A DNA stretch of 25,836 nt from Purshia tridentata (lineage: Eukaryota; Streptophyta; Magnoliopsida; Rosales; Rosaceae): positions 1 through 25,836 of the forward strand of contig QANT01005195.1 of the NCBI GenBank assembly GCA_003254885.1, in the 5' to 3' direction. The number at the start of each line of letters is the position of its first letter. The first letter of the stretch is position 1. The position numbers and the translations under genes were made by a program. Under the pieces are notes generated by a model. That model was not told the DNA's origin. It did not search any database and was given only the letters and a program-made list of their open reading frames with translations. Positions 1 through 10,360 of this stretch are shown here, in pieces.

Positions 1-541
1 GAAAACTAAGGGGTTTTGGGATAGTTTAATATAAGATGGGGGTTTAGGAATATTGTAGCTCTAATTAGGGGGTTATGAGACATTTACATATTAAAATTCA
101 ACTATTTAATTTTTATGTTTACCATACTATCATTTATCTAATATAAGTGAGATCTATTTATATGGATTATTCTTATTAAAAAAAATATAAAATCATAAGT
201 TAAAACAATACAAATAGTATTATTTTTTTAATTAACTTGTGTAATTTGATAAAGTAGTGTTAAGCGAAAGCAAAATCCTTCTTTTCAACTTTTTGTATCA
301 CATTTTTGTGACCAGCCAGCCCATTTGTGCGTGTTATTGTGCTCCATCTCTATTAATGAGAGCTATTAAAGAGAGAGAGAGAGAAGGGTGGTTGGGATAT
401 CCAATAATATGATGACAATTATGCTTTTGTACTTCGTCACATAAAAATTTTTCTAATTTTAAAAATTTTTTTATTTCTTAAAATGTCAAGTTAGCTTCTA
501 TCTTTATTACGTATATAAAGAGATGGTATGCATATGGTACC
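1..541. other. Non-coding AT-rich flank
   Basis: No open frame with coding character is visible. The stretch holds a short GA microsatellite near 370-385 and AT-rich intergenic sequence. It ends in the 11-bp word CATATGGTACC (531-541), which recurs at 956-966 around the next element. Confidence 0.6.
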
Positions 542-955
542 GAAAATGAAAAACTTGTTCTATGTGATTGTAATACTATGTGGCATATATGCCGACATGA
601 TGTTATTAATTAACTCAAATTTTAACACATGTACAACCATTAATACCATTAATACAATCAAAAATTTTATACATATTATTATTTAAGTAACTTGATAACA
701 TTGTAAATTCATTACAACAAAAATAAGTAACAAGGATTAATATTAGTTACACAAAAAAAATGGCAATTAGAAAATAGAAACTAAAATAGATAATAATTAC
801 ACTTAAAAGTGCATTTTTGATTAAAATCGAAACACTTTAGTTTCTATTATCTAAATTTTTACTTATTTTTGCGTAGTTAATATTAATTCATATTATCTAT
901 ATTTATTATAATAATTGTAATGTTTGAGTAATGCATTAAAAATTTCCCAAAAGTA
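542..955. mobile_element. Candidate palindromic MITE
   Basis: The two halves are imperfect inverted repeats. For example, ATTAATATTAGTTACACAAA on the left (about 738-757) matches the reverse complement of the sequence near 868-888, and AACATTGTAA (about 698) pairs with sequence near 915-925. The centre around 795-815 is the loop. CATATGGTACC flanks the segment directly at 531-541 and 956-966 and could be a target-site duplication. That word contains self-complementary six-mers, so chance is possible. The outermost ends pair poorly, so the boundaries are approximate. It has no coding capacity. Confidence 0.45.
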
Positions 956-966
956 CATATGGTACC

Positions 967-1635
967 CTTAACGTTATTAAATGAGAGATGTGAAAGAGCA
1001 ATTAAAGCGCACCGACTATATTTTGCTCTTTAGTTGGTCACTAATCTTTGATTAGTTAAATTACGTTAATGCCCCAGGCGAAGGCAGTAGTACTAGTACT
1101 TCGCAGTTCTCATTTGACGCACGTGGGCCTTGTGCTGAGTTGTGGGGTTGAGAAGTGAGATGTTCGTCAATGATATACTCAACGCGGTGAAGTACAGAGT
1201 AGCAGAGTAGACTGCATGTGATACCTTTTGGCCCCCTGCAGGGGTAGCCAATATAATCTATCTGCTATGAGAATTAATACAATGACTGCTCTCCCCAATA
1301 AAATCTATATACAGATTTAAATATATCATATATATTTATAGAGATTTTCTCATTGGCAAATGCGTCTGTTTTTCCTGTTTTAGATTTACTTCCCTGAGTG
1401 TTAGATAATGGTATCGAACACTCAGCAATGACATTTTTATAGTATCAGAGCACTTCTTTCAGTGCTCGGTGCTACTTTCTTTGCCTAGCTAGTTGAAAGG
1501 AGTATATCCGCGATGGATCATCTTATACCCTCTTAAAATGTAGAATGAGACTTGTGAATGTATGTTAGATTTTAACTCCAAAATTTTAGAATTATATTTA
1601 TATATATATATATATTATATATATGTAAACCTTTC
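967..1635. other. Non-coding stretch with short hairpins
   Basis: No gene is recognised. There are two perfect short hairpins: CTGAGTGTT/AACACTCAG (1394-1402 with 1417-1425) and GAGCACT/AGTGCTC (1448-1454 with 1461-1467). A TA-rich tract runs from about 1600 to 1625, immediately before the solo LTR. A motif resembling a retrotransposon primer-binding site is listed separately. Confidence 0.5.
1440..1451 (+). other. Possible tRNA-Met primer-binding-site remnant
   Basis: TAGTATCAGAGC differs at one base from TGGTATCAGAGC, the complement of the initiator tRNA-Met 3' end that primes many plant Ty1/copia and TRIM elements. It lies just after a CA at 1433-1434, as expected downstream of a 5' LTR end, and AATAAA occurs upstream near 1300. 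No matching second LTR, polypurine tract or gag-pol sequence is seen, so this is at most a degraded fragment and may be chance. Confidence 0.25.
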
Positions 1636-3555
1636 TGTAAGACCCTGTACTTTTTCAAAGTTCATTTTAAAAAAGTTTTTAAAAGAATTTTAGGATTTTA
1701 TTTGAGAAATAAAGTATTTTTGGGAGTTTTTCAAATTTTAAATTAATTTTAACTTGGGCTAAAAGTTGACTTTTGAATCGAGCAAGATTTGAGGTTCGAC
1801 TTAGGTCCGTTGGAAATATCTCGTTCTCACGAGTTCGTGGACAGGAAGCACGCGTCAATTGGAGCTACGATTTGGAAGTTACGGATGTGTGAAGTGAGGG
1901 GAAAACTTGTAAATTTGAAAAGTTAGTTTTTAAAAAAGGGCAAAGTCAGTTTTCTCCCTTAGTTTCTCTCTCCTTTCTTGCACCCTCTCTCTCTCGCGAC
2001 CCTCTCCCTCAGCCAAAGCTTCCACTAGCGCGTGGGGGCGCGTCCGGCAGCTGCTGTGACTGCTCTTGGTCTCCTCCAGCTTAGATCGAGCCGCTCCTCC
2101 TTCCCTTTGCCACCGTTCAGCCCAGAAAAGCCCAGAAAAAGAGATCCAGCATGTGCACAGTCAGTGTCACTGGAGTTGATTCACCGATTCTGGTGACGTT
2201 GTGACCTCCCCCAGCCCAGAACGACTCTCCTTGTCGAGCCTGTCATGGTGGTGCCCTCTGATTGTCTATCAGAGCTTGTTTGGCAGCTAATCGATGGTGG
2301 GAAAGCCGGCGGCTTCTTTGATGAGTTTCTTCTTTTTCTGGTGACTTTTGGTCGTCGACCCAGGTTTTAAAGTTGGTCCTTTTAGCCTCTTCTACGTACC
2401 TGTGTAGTTTGTTTTGGCTGTTAGGTTTTCTAGCAGGTTGACCACCTTGGACCACCGTGGGTCCCGCCACGTGTGGTGGTGCCAGCGACTCGTTTTCCTG
2501 ATTTTTGGCCTCTGGCCAATCATCTATACATGTGGGTGAGTTTCTCTCACTTTTTGCCCCTTTTTTTGGGCCTGGCAACCACCATGTGTGGTGGTTCCCT
2601 CTCGTTTCAAATGTTTAACTGTTAGTTGTGAACCCTGTGGTAACTGTATTTGGACTGTCTGGTCTTAAAAGGTACCTTAGCTCAGGAATTGTATTTCCAA
2701 TACCGTTGTGCTGCCAGATTTTAGAATTCGAGCAAAGACGCCATGAAGGGCAACTTAGTCTTTTTGCGTGGTACACTATGAGTAAAATTAAGTTCAGTTA
2801 CTTGTCGGTTTGACTTGCTTGTTTGCTTGATTACTAGATAAGTGGGTACGGAATACGATTTGAGATCCCAAAGATTTAAAGGTTATTTGAGGTTAAAGGA
2901 TTAAGTGAGAATTGTTTATTGTGGTTTTGAGTACCGGAGGTTGTTATTGGGTTTTATTTAAAGATTTGACGTGAGGATTTGATTCTAAGTTATTGGAGAA
3001 TTTAGCTGGATTCTAAGTAACAATTTTGTGGATTAACTTAAGGTTATTTTCAGCTTAAGAGATAATTTGAGGTTAATCGGATTCTGCTAATTATTTGAGG
3101 TTATTTTGGATATTGAGGATTTGTGAATTTTAACTTGGATTATTAAATTGAGGCGTTTGGATTTATTTGATTGGTGATTTGACTATTGAGTTGTGGGCTC
3201 TGTGATTTGAGGCTTAAGTTGATTTTATCATTTGTTTATCTTATTGATTTTAATATGAGGTTTGCTGTAAGTTTTTCACTCATACGAGCTTTAGTGGGCT
3301 TATCGTATTTGTATTTAAACCTGGTGCAACTTTGGTTAGTGCAAAGTTTATTTTGCAGGTTAAGCAGGCTGAGGAGACAGTGGAGAAAAGACGAGTCAGT
3401 GGGACCACTTTTAAAAGAATTTGGCTTGTACAAATGTTTTTGTGAAACACAATTTAAATAAATTGTTTTATGTTCATGGCTTACAATTTCAGGAAAATGA
3501 GATTAAAGGTTTCAGTTTTTATGTTTTTTACATGCCCGAGGGTTGGGGCGTGACA
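1636..3555 (+). mobile_element. Solo LTR, Ty3/gypsy-like
   Basis: The 1920-bp segment starts TGTAAGACCCTGTAC and ends GGGTTGGGGCGTGACA, the TG..CA termini and end motifs common in plant Ty3/gypsy LTRs. It is flanked by CTTTC (1631-1635) and CTTTT (3556-3560), a 4-of-5 match to the 5-bp target duplication expected for LTR integration. It contains a CT-rich block near 1965-2010 and AATAAA at 3457-3462, consistent with a leader and poly(A) region. There is no primer-binding site, gag-pol or second LTR, so it most likely arose by LTR-LTR recombination. The short open frames inside (for example 2243-2578 minus) match no retroelement protein I recognise. Confidence 0.75.
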
Positions 3556-3600
3556 CTTTTTCCAAGAGATTTTTCAAAAAAATTTATTTAAGGAATTAAT

Positions 3601-3818
3601 TGTAGAACCTACTCCACATTGTGTTTTGATAATTGGAATTGTCTACATATTAAGTCTTTATTGAAAAATCATCCTTGCAAAAAAAATTAGCTTGATGATT
3701 TTGTAATTTGTCTAATTTTTTGCAATGATATGTGAATATAAATTTAAAAAATAGACAGTTCGAATTGTTGAAATACTATAAAATGGGCTCTATTAGAATA
3801 AAACTATTTGAAGGGTCT
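3601..3818 (+). mobile_element. Truncated copy of the palindromic MITE family
   Basis: It shares the family's internal blocks with the copies at 3851 and 4441: a TTAAGTCTTTATT-type block, an ATCATCCTTGCAAAAAAA block, ACAGTTCGAATTGTTGAAA and a TTTGAAGGGTCTC end. The outer left arm and the centre seen in the 387-bp copies are missing, so this is a deleted or decayed member. Boundaries are approximate. Confidence 0.55.
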
Positions 3819-3850
3819 CTTAATGGAACAAGCCTGATATAGTATATATA

Positions 3851-4237
3851 CAAGCACCTTCTAATGTAGGATCCCACATTTAAGCCTAATTGTGGGATCC
3901 CTCATGGGCCCACTACACATTATATTTCAATAATCAGAACAGTCTACTTTTTTAGTCTCCAATAAAGGATCTACTTGCAAGAAATAAGATTAATCGGAGA
4001 CTATTTGACTGTTGATTAAATGATCACAATTTAAAGTGTTTATCGAAATATTTTATTCGTCTATTTATTTGATCAAAGTTTGATGGCTTAAAGGTTTCTG
4101 ATTTGCTTAACTTTTTACAAGGATGATCTTTGAAAATAGACTTAAAAAATAAACAGTTCGAATCATTTAAATACCTTATGAAATAGGCCCCCATGAAAAA
4201 TCTCATAAATATGGGATCCCACACTTGAAGGGCCTAA
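3851..4237 (+). mobile_element. Palindromic MITE, about 387 bp, Mutator-like
   Basis: The left end CAAGCACCTTCTAATGTAGG and the reverse complement of the right end (TTAGGCCCTTCAAGTGTGGG) are imperfect terminal inverted repeats, both continuing into GGATCCCA. Inside, GGATGATCTT and AAGGATCTACTTGCAAG lie in mirrored positions, so nearly the whole element can fold on itself. GTATATATA flanks it at 3842-3850 and 4238-4246 (10 bp if the preceding A is counted). A 9-10 bp duplication points to the Mutator superfamily, although the flank is low-complexity. A 388-bp relative lies in the opposite orientation at 21421-21808. It has no coding capacity. Confidence 0.75.
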
Positions 4238-4257
4238 GTATATATATTGAAATTCTC

Positions 4258-4932
4258 ACATGAGCATCCGAGTCATAAGGTTCTATTATGGATCCAAATT
4301 CTATACGACGATACATATTGATGCACATCCTATACCAGAATGTCTCCATACTGCAGTACATGGTGCACATTCTATATGTGCGTAAAAATGTCCTCTTGTA
4401 TCAGATGGGCATCATGTGCCATATATATATATATATATATGCCCATTTCATTGTAGGATCCTATCCATAATTTTATTTGTAGGATCCCTCATGGGACTTA
4501 CTTTATATAGTATTTTAATGATCTGAGCTGTTTAATAATTAAGTCTTTATTTAAAGATTATCTTGCAAAAAATTAACTAAATCGGAAACCATTTACATAT
4601 CTAACTTTGTTATACAAATAGATGAACTAAATATTTGTCATGAAACCATCTATTTATTTGATCAAAATTAGATAGGCAAATGGTTTGATTTGGCTAATTT
4701 TTTTTTAAAGGATGATCTATGAATAGAGGTTTAAAGATGGTTCGGATTGTTGAAAAACTACATAGAGTGGGCCCACCCGATACCTATCCCACAATTAAGC
4801 ATAAATGTGGAATCTCACACTTAAAGAGGCCTTTATATATATACACACATTTGGTAGAAGATGAGTATCATGTATTGTAATACAGTATCCTGATTCTAAT
4901 TATGTCATTACGAACTTAGATGCTCATGAAAG
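4258..4932 (+). mobile_element. Candidate MITE interrupted by another MITE
   Basis: The left arm (about 4258-4420) contains CATGAGCATCCGAG and TCCATACTGCAGTACATG. The reverse complement of 4850-4932 contains CATGAGCATCTAAG and GGATACTGTATTACAATAC in the same order, so the outer parts form an imperfect inverted repeat. The middle is occupied by the element at 4441-4832. The simplest reading is an older palindromic element with a younger one inserted into it. Exact ends were not resolved. Confidence 0.45.
4441..4832 (+). mobile_element. Palindromic MITE, third family member
   Basis: It is similar throughout to the element at 3851-4237: GTAGGATCC-type ends, ATTATCTTGCAAAAAATTAA, AATCGGAAACCATTT, and near the right end GGTTCGGATTGTTGAAA and CTCACACTTAAAGAGGCC. 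It is flanked on both sides by TA repeats (4421-4440 and about 4834-4842), so the target duplication cannot be measured. It is nested in the inverted repeat 4258-4932. Confidence 0.6.
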
Positions 4933-5818
4933 AAGGATTTTTGTATATATACCTCCATTCGCCATTGGGCACAAACAATATCAATGTATCATCATCCATT
5001 ATTTTTTAACATGGTATATGGTCACCCTTGTAGGGTTGTTACTCTTTGACTACCATATGGAATTGTTAAATATGCATGGTAACCTTCTTTTAAACATACA
5101 CCATAAAACAAAAAGTAACGAATTAGGGTTTTTAGGTTTAAGTTGCAAAATAAATTCAAATTTTTGAAATGTTTAAAAATATCATATTTTCATTTAGGTT
5201 AAAAATAATCAAATTCCCAAAATAAATAAATATATATACTTAGGACTTAAAAGTAAAATAGGTTATTTGAGTACCTGAGTTGCTAGTTCCTAGGATGGAG
5301 TCAATAGATCAATAAAACACATGGAGCATATATGTAGTAATTCATTTATGTATGTAGGTAAGCATAACATAGGTATAAATAAATTACATGGATTATATCA
5401 TTACAACTGTTTCAATATTTTGTCGCACAAATTGTGCTCGTTTAATGTATTTAAACATAATTATATTATTTAGGGATCATGACCTTTAGGGATTCTCGAT
5501 TTCTAAAAAAATTCACTACCACTTTGCGGTGCTAAATTTCACATAACCATGACCCTCTAAATTGATATCCTTTAATTAAAATGTAACATTGTACATAATA
5601 TTATAACCAGTAGATTAGCATTTCTCATCAAGAAAACCACTGGACAAAGCCATATGTAGTGGGGCCAACCATGCATGTTCAACATTGCAGTTCGTGCATA
5701 TATATACTTGTGTCAAGTAGCTAGATAAAAATAAAAGTATTAATGATCCCATATATACGTAAATAAATACTGAATAATGTTTAATTATAAACTTAAATTA
5801 TTTCGTCCCTCAAACTCA
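4933..5818. other. Non-coding AT-rich stretch
   Basis: I see no gene, RNA gene or terminal repeat here. Open frames are short and stop-rich on both strands. Confidence 0.5.
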
Positions 5819-6110
5819 TTAGTTTAATTTCCTTCTCATTAAGCCTCATGTTTATATAGTCTTAAAATAATGTAGTTAATTTTATTTTTTTTTGAACCGC
5901 CTCATAATCTTGTCTTCTAATTAGATTATAATATGATGACAACACCTTCTTAGCAAGTTGGGATTACCTTCTTGATGAAGCATTATTTTTTGGTTTTTAT
6001 TTTTTTATTTTTTTATTTTTATATTCCTATAACAGCTAGCATTTATCCTGTATGACCAGTTTGGCGGCTTTGGCTTCATAACTGTAAACGGATCGATCAA
6101 GCAGCACATC
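5819..6110 (+). repeat. Diverged copy of the start of the 4-kb repeat
   Basis: It begins with TTTAATTTCCTTCTCATTA, as in the repeat units at 7148 and 11388. It then keeps, in order, TCTTCTAATTAGATTA, a CCTTCTTGATGAAGC block, a T-rich tract, ACAGCTAGCATTTATC and TGTATGACCAGTT. Similarity fades after about 6060-6110. The spacer is closer to the internal half-units at about 9275 and 13450 in having GATGACAACA. It is probably an older outlying member of the same duplication series. Confidence 0.6.
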
Positions 6111-6700
6111 CCTTAAATATTATCCAAACGTGTAAATAATTTTTTATTTAATTATCCAATTAAATATTAGTGTCAATTACAAATAAATCAATAAAACTTT
6201 TCACAATTTTATTTTAGTCAATGCACTTTTTTCATTATTTTATTTTAATCAATATTGACCAAAATGAAAAAAAATAAATTACAATATATTAATAAACATG
6301 CATTACTATTCAGATTTAGATTTGTACCATTTTTGTGTGTTCATTGCTGTATGCAGCAAAACAGAGTAGAGTTTAAATGTAATATTGAAATGTTTTTTAA
6401 TTTAAATATAATTTACTATAAATAGTATTATTTTTTGAGGCAATATTATCATTTCTTGAGCGCATGGACTTTTTAACACTGTAATTTCAAATTTGACCTT
6501 ATAAGAAAACTTAATGGACTCTAATTACCATATGTTAATTAACTTTTGGTTTTGGGAAATTCTATACGTTCAAAATCTCAAATTATCATCTCCCATATAT
6601 TTCTCTTTTTGATCTTTTACATGGTGGGACTGCATCTATTTGTCTCTCAAAAAGACATGAAGAAAGACCATGGTGTAAGAGACTATAGCAATTATAAAAA
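6111..6700. other. Non-coding AT-rich stretch
   Basis: No gene is recognised. A 67-codon open frame at 6546-6749 runs into the MITE at 6701 and shows no recognisable domain. The last nine bases (TTATAAAAA, 6692-6700) form the left target duplication of that MITE. Confidence 0.5.
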
Positions 6701-7064
6701 GGGGAATGCTATCGACCTTATCCTTTATTATTCACATTTTACATCGTAAATTGATGATTGGAATAGTTCATTTGTTAGATCTAACATTGAAGATCATTTT
6801 TACAAAAAATCAATCAAATCGTTTAGTTATGTAACTATGATAAAATAAACAACTGGTTATAATAATAATTCATCCACCGTTAGTTTATTTATAATAATTA
6901 CACGAACAAACGATTTCTGATTTAGTTTTTTTTTTTTTGCAGAGATGATCTTCAAATAATTATCTAAAATATGAACAATTCGGATCGTGAAAATACATTT
7001 TGAAATGTGAATAATAAGGGAGAAGGTGGAAGGAGAAGGTGGAAGGAGCAGGTGGATAGCATTC
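6701..7064 (+). mobile_element. MITE with 9-bp target duplication, Mutator-like
   Basis: The left end has GAATGCTATCGACCTTATCC, and the reverse complement of the right end reads GAATGCTATCCACCTGCTCC, a clear terminal inverted repeat. The element is flanked by an exact 9-bp direct repeat TTATAAAAA at 6692-6700 and 7065-7073, the size typical of Mutator-type insertions. Internal blocks (AAGATCATTTTTACAAAAAA, AACAATTCGGATCG) are recognisably those of the MITEs at 3851, 4441 and 21421, so they share ancestry. A purine-rich GAAGGTGGAAGGA repeat lies near the right end. Confidence 0.75.
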
Positions 7065-8273
7065 TTATAAAAATTTCACGAGTTATAAAATAAAGGAAAC
7101 AAAAGAGAAAGAAATTAATGACGGGATTTGTTTTAATTTAATTTAATTTCCTTCTCATTAGGCCTCATGTTCATAAGCTCAATAGAATAATTAAGTTTTG
7201 TTTCTGAACAGCTAGCCTCGTAATCATGTCTTCTAATTAGATTACCTTAATATATTAGCAACTTGGACCTTCTTGATAAAGCCGTGTTGTTTTCTTTTTT
7301 TATTTGTATTTTGTAGCTAGCATTAATTTGTTCAGTATGATCAGTTAATTAGTTGTGTTCTAGATCTCGTTATGTATATAAAAAGCTTAATTTGGAATAT
7401 TGAAGATGGTCAAACTCCAAAGTACTTTCGGATGGCTATCCTATAATTGATTCTTAAATCAATAGAAAGTTGCTATTATCAATAAACAAAATTTCAACTA
7501 AACTAAAAGTTAATTGTCTTTTATTATAGAAGAAAGTAGCTCTAGGTAGATACCATTATTAATTATCATGGATAAATAAACATTTTGCTCACCAGACTAT
7601 TACATTTGTATTAATTTGTTCCCCATACTTTTAATTTAGAAAAGTAAGAAACTCTAACTTTTTCAATTTTGTCAATTGAGGACTTCTATTACTTTATACA
7701 TTTTTCATCTAAATTTAGCGGGAAATTAAAAAGGAGAAAATGGTAAGGTTTAGATGAAAAAGACTATTTTGCCCTAAAAAAAGAGTATACATAATTGACA
7801 CATGGTGATTTAAAAACATAAATTTGGATGAAAAAGGTGTAAACTGACGAAATAGTCCTCAATTAGCAAAATTAAAAAAATTTAGAATCCTTAGTTTTTC
7901 AAATTAAAAGTGTGGAATAAACTAATACAAATGTAATAATCTGAGAAGCAAAATAGCTATTTACCTTAATTATCATCTATGTTAACAGAGCTTTGATTTA
8001 AGGTTTTGGCTCGAAATTTTCAATTCTTATCTCTATCTTCATACATTTAGCTTTTAACTCAACTTAATTGGTCAGGTGTTTTTTAGACCAACTTTTTTAG
8101 TTATCAGACCCTATAATGTAACGGACCCTTGCATTTATCTATCTCACTACATGTTTGACGAGGCCTAGTGTATAGAATTTTATTAGCTAGATTCATATAT
8201 ATTATCAACCATTTTAGCTTCACTACTAATGAACGACGTTAAGGTTTATCAAAACTTTGAGTTTACCCAAAAC

Positions 8274-8484
8274 TGAATGAATATATGTATAATTTTAAAT
8301 AGTTACACACAATTAATCAAGTCAACAAGGAAACAATGAAACCGTGGAGGTTCCTAAATTCTGTACACATATTATGCAGANTGAATGAATGTATAATTTT
8401 AAATAGTCGCACACAATTAATCAAGTCAACAAGGAAACAATGAAACCGTGGAGGTTCCTAAATTCTGTACACATATTATGCAGA
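8274..8484 (+). repeat. Tandem duplication of about 105 bp containing an N
   Basis: 8274-8380 and 8382-8484 are two nearly identical direct copies (TGAATGAAT..TATGCAGA), joined by a single undetermined base at 8381. The corresponding place in copy 2 (about 12529-12633) has only one copy. Either this is a real duplication private to copy 1, or the N marks an assembly join where reads from a repeat were stacked twice. Confidence 0.7.
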
Positions 8485-8923
8485 TAGGCTGCATGAAGAC
8501 TAGTTCTTTCGATCTATCTAGAGATGGGTTGGTTTGGGAATTCTGTGTTGTTTGGGTTTTATCTTATTTCTCTTATTCTTGTCGTTTAGATTTGTTGTCG
8601 TTCCAGTCGTTTTCTGATTTGTAAGTGACTCTTGTTGTTTTGATTAATCAATTGCTTAACTTTCTGGCCACCAAAAAAAACAATATAGATTTAGCAGACT
8701 CACTGACATAAAAAAGTCAGAATTTCTAAATTTTCAAAACATTGGTGAAAATTGTAAACACCTCGATCATTAAAAGGGTTAATTTGAAGAATTTTCTAAG
8801 CCTAATAAGTGCTTTAACTCATGTCTATTAGAAGGGGTTAAAAATGAAGGGTTCCTTGCTAAAATCAAACCATATTTTTTTCTCTTCATTTTAAAAGTAT
8901 TTGAACAAAAAAGATATATATAC

Positions 8924-9096
8924 AGTCCTTCTCTATAGAAGACATCTGCAAATTTTAAAATTTGTAAATGCAGACAGAGCGCTAACCTCGAAATAGCAGC
9001 ATGTTCAAATATGCTGCAACAAGTTTGTGTTGGAACTATGTTGTCGGAATCTGCAAATTTTGAAATTTGCGAATGTTTTCTTTAGAGAAAATCACT
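8924..9096. mobile_element. Small foldback element
   Basis: The left arm AGTCCTTCTCTATAGAAGAC, followed by CTGCAAATTTTAAAATTTG, is inverted at 9053-9096 (reverse complement AGTGATTTTCTCTAAAGAAA, then CGCAAATTTCAAAATTTGC). Both sides abut TA-rich tracts. The equivalent element in copy 2 (13094-13271) keeps the ends but differs in the middle. It has no coding capacity; superfamily undetermined. Confidence 0.5.
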
Positions 9097-9693
9097 CTAT
9101 ATATATTATATATAAACTTTCTCTAACTAGAAAATTTTGTTTAGACAAATTCAAAATATACAACAAGTGATAATTTTTTTTGCTGACACTACTATTTTCT
9201 TTCTTTTATCTTTTATATATTAATTTGCATTATATGCATGTTTGTTTTTTGTTGTAGTTGTATTATATAATTCTTTAGGTTTAGTTTCTGGGCAGGCTCA
9301 TCATGTCTTCTAATAAGATTACAGAATGACAACATTAACAAGTTGGGCACTCAGGATGACCTTGATGAAGCATTGAAGCATTGGTTTTTTATTTTTTAGT
9401 TTTATTTTTTCATTTTTTTATGTTTTATACAACAGCTAGATTTTGTTCGGTGTTAGTTTTCCCTCACATGCAACTGCAAACCGAGTAGCACATGCCTATG
9501 CTCTATATTTTTATGTATTAAAAATTTAATTTGGAAGATTGAAAGATGGTCCAAAATGGCTTGAGACTACCACTTGCGGATGACTATCCTGTAATTGATT
9601 CTTAAATCAATAGAAAATTTAAATTTAATATTCTCAATAAACAAAATTTCAATTCTGACGTCATTCATTCTTTGACAAGAAGTATGCAAATAT

Positions 9694-9831
9694 GGGAGCT
9701 TTTCTTATGTAGAAGCTCCATGCGGAAGCTGTGCGAGAGAACCAACTCATCCACAGGATGAGAAAGTACTGCCACTCGGCTATACTTTTTTCATGGACTT
9801 CCACACAGCTTCCGCATAAAAGAAGCTTTCC
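9694..9831. mobile_element. Short foldback / hairpin element
   Basis: A perfect 14-bp stem, ATGCGGAAGCTGTG at 9720-9733 with CACAGCTTCCGCAT at 9804-9817, is continued outward by imperfect pairing of AGCTT/AGAAGCT blocks. An inner perfect hairpin CTCATC..GATGAG lies at 9746-9762. The whole segment can fold into a branched hairpin. ATGCAA flanks both sides (9684-9689 and 9832-9837). A tiny MITE is the simplest view; a small-RNA precursor is possible but untested. It is duplicated at 13907-14045. Confidence 0.5.
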
Positions 9832-10360
9832 ATGCAATTGTCAATTAGAAGTTTAATATTTTTTTTATCTATTCCCATGTAGAATAAAGTTGTATATAAA
9901 CGATGCTGTTAATTTGATACACATTATCGACTCATTAAATTTAATATTTAATAGTATTAATTTTGATATTTGTCTATTATAAAAGGACTTACAAAATCTT
10001 GAAACCGAATGAATATAGAATTGGGGTGCTGATAAATGTGTGTAAATGTAACACCAACATGTCCCATGTGTAACCGATATAACCAGCAAGATTTGGTGTG
10101 TGTCACACAAAAACAAGTCAAAATCGAAACCTGAAACCGTGTAGGTTCCCTAAATTCTGCACACATTACGGCAGGATGCAACACAATATGTCATTTACTT
10201 GTGTTTTGGTCGGAGGGTCAATATTTGAGTTTTTGTTTTGACTTTTGAAAAGTTAGATAGAAAACCAACCAAATTAGAAAACAAAAAGAACACGTGTACA
10301 TGAAGCAGTGTCTTATTTCCTCTTAAGTTTGGTTGGTCTTTAGTATATTTCACGTGCTTA

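Noticed and set aside
2243..2578. 111-codon minus-strand open frame inside the solo LTR
   Set aside because: It lies wholly within LTR sequence of higher GC, is rich in low-complexity charged residues, and matches no retroelement or plant protein family I recognise.
4150..4165. GTTCGAATC resembling a tRNA T-loop
   Set aside because: It is part of a MITE block repeated in other copies; no acceptor or anticodon stems can be drawn around it.
9744..9768. Possible hammerhead ribozyme core (GGATGAG followed by AAAG)
   Set aside because: The required CUGAUGA box and correctly placed GAAA and helix arrangement are absent; the bases are explained by a simple CTCATC/GATGAG hairpin.
9957..10184. 75-codon minus-strand open frame that recurs almost unchanged at 14170-14397
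   Set aside because: Conservation follows directly from the 4-kb duplication. It has no recognisable domain, no splice context and AT-rich low-complexity surroundings, and overlapping frames are equally open.
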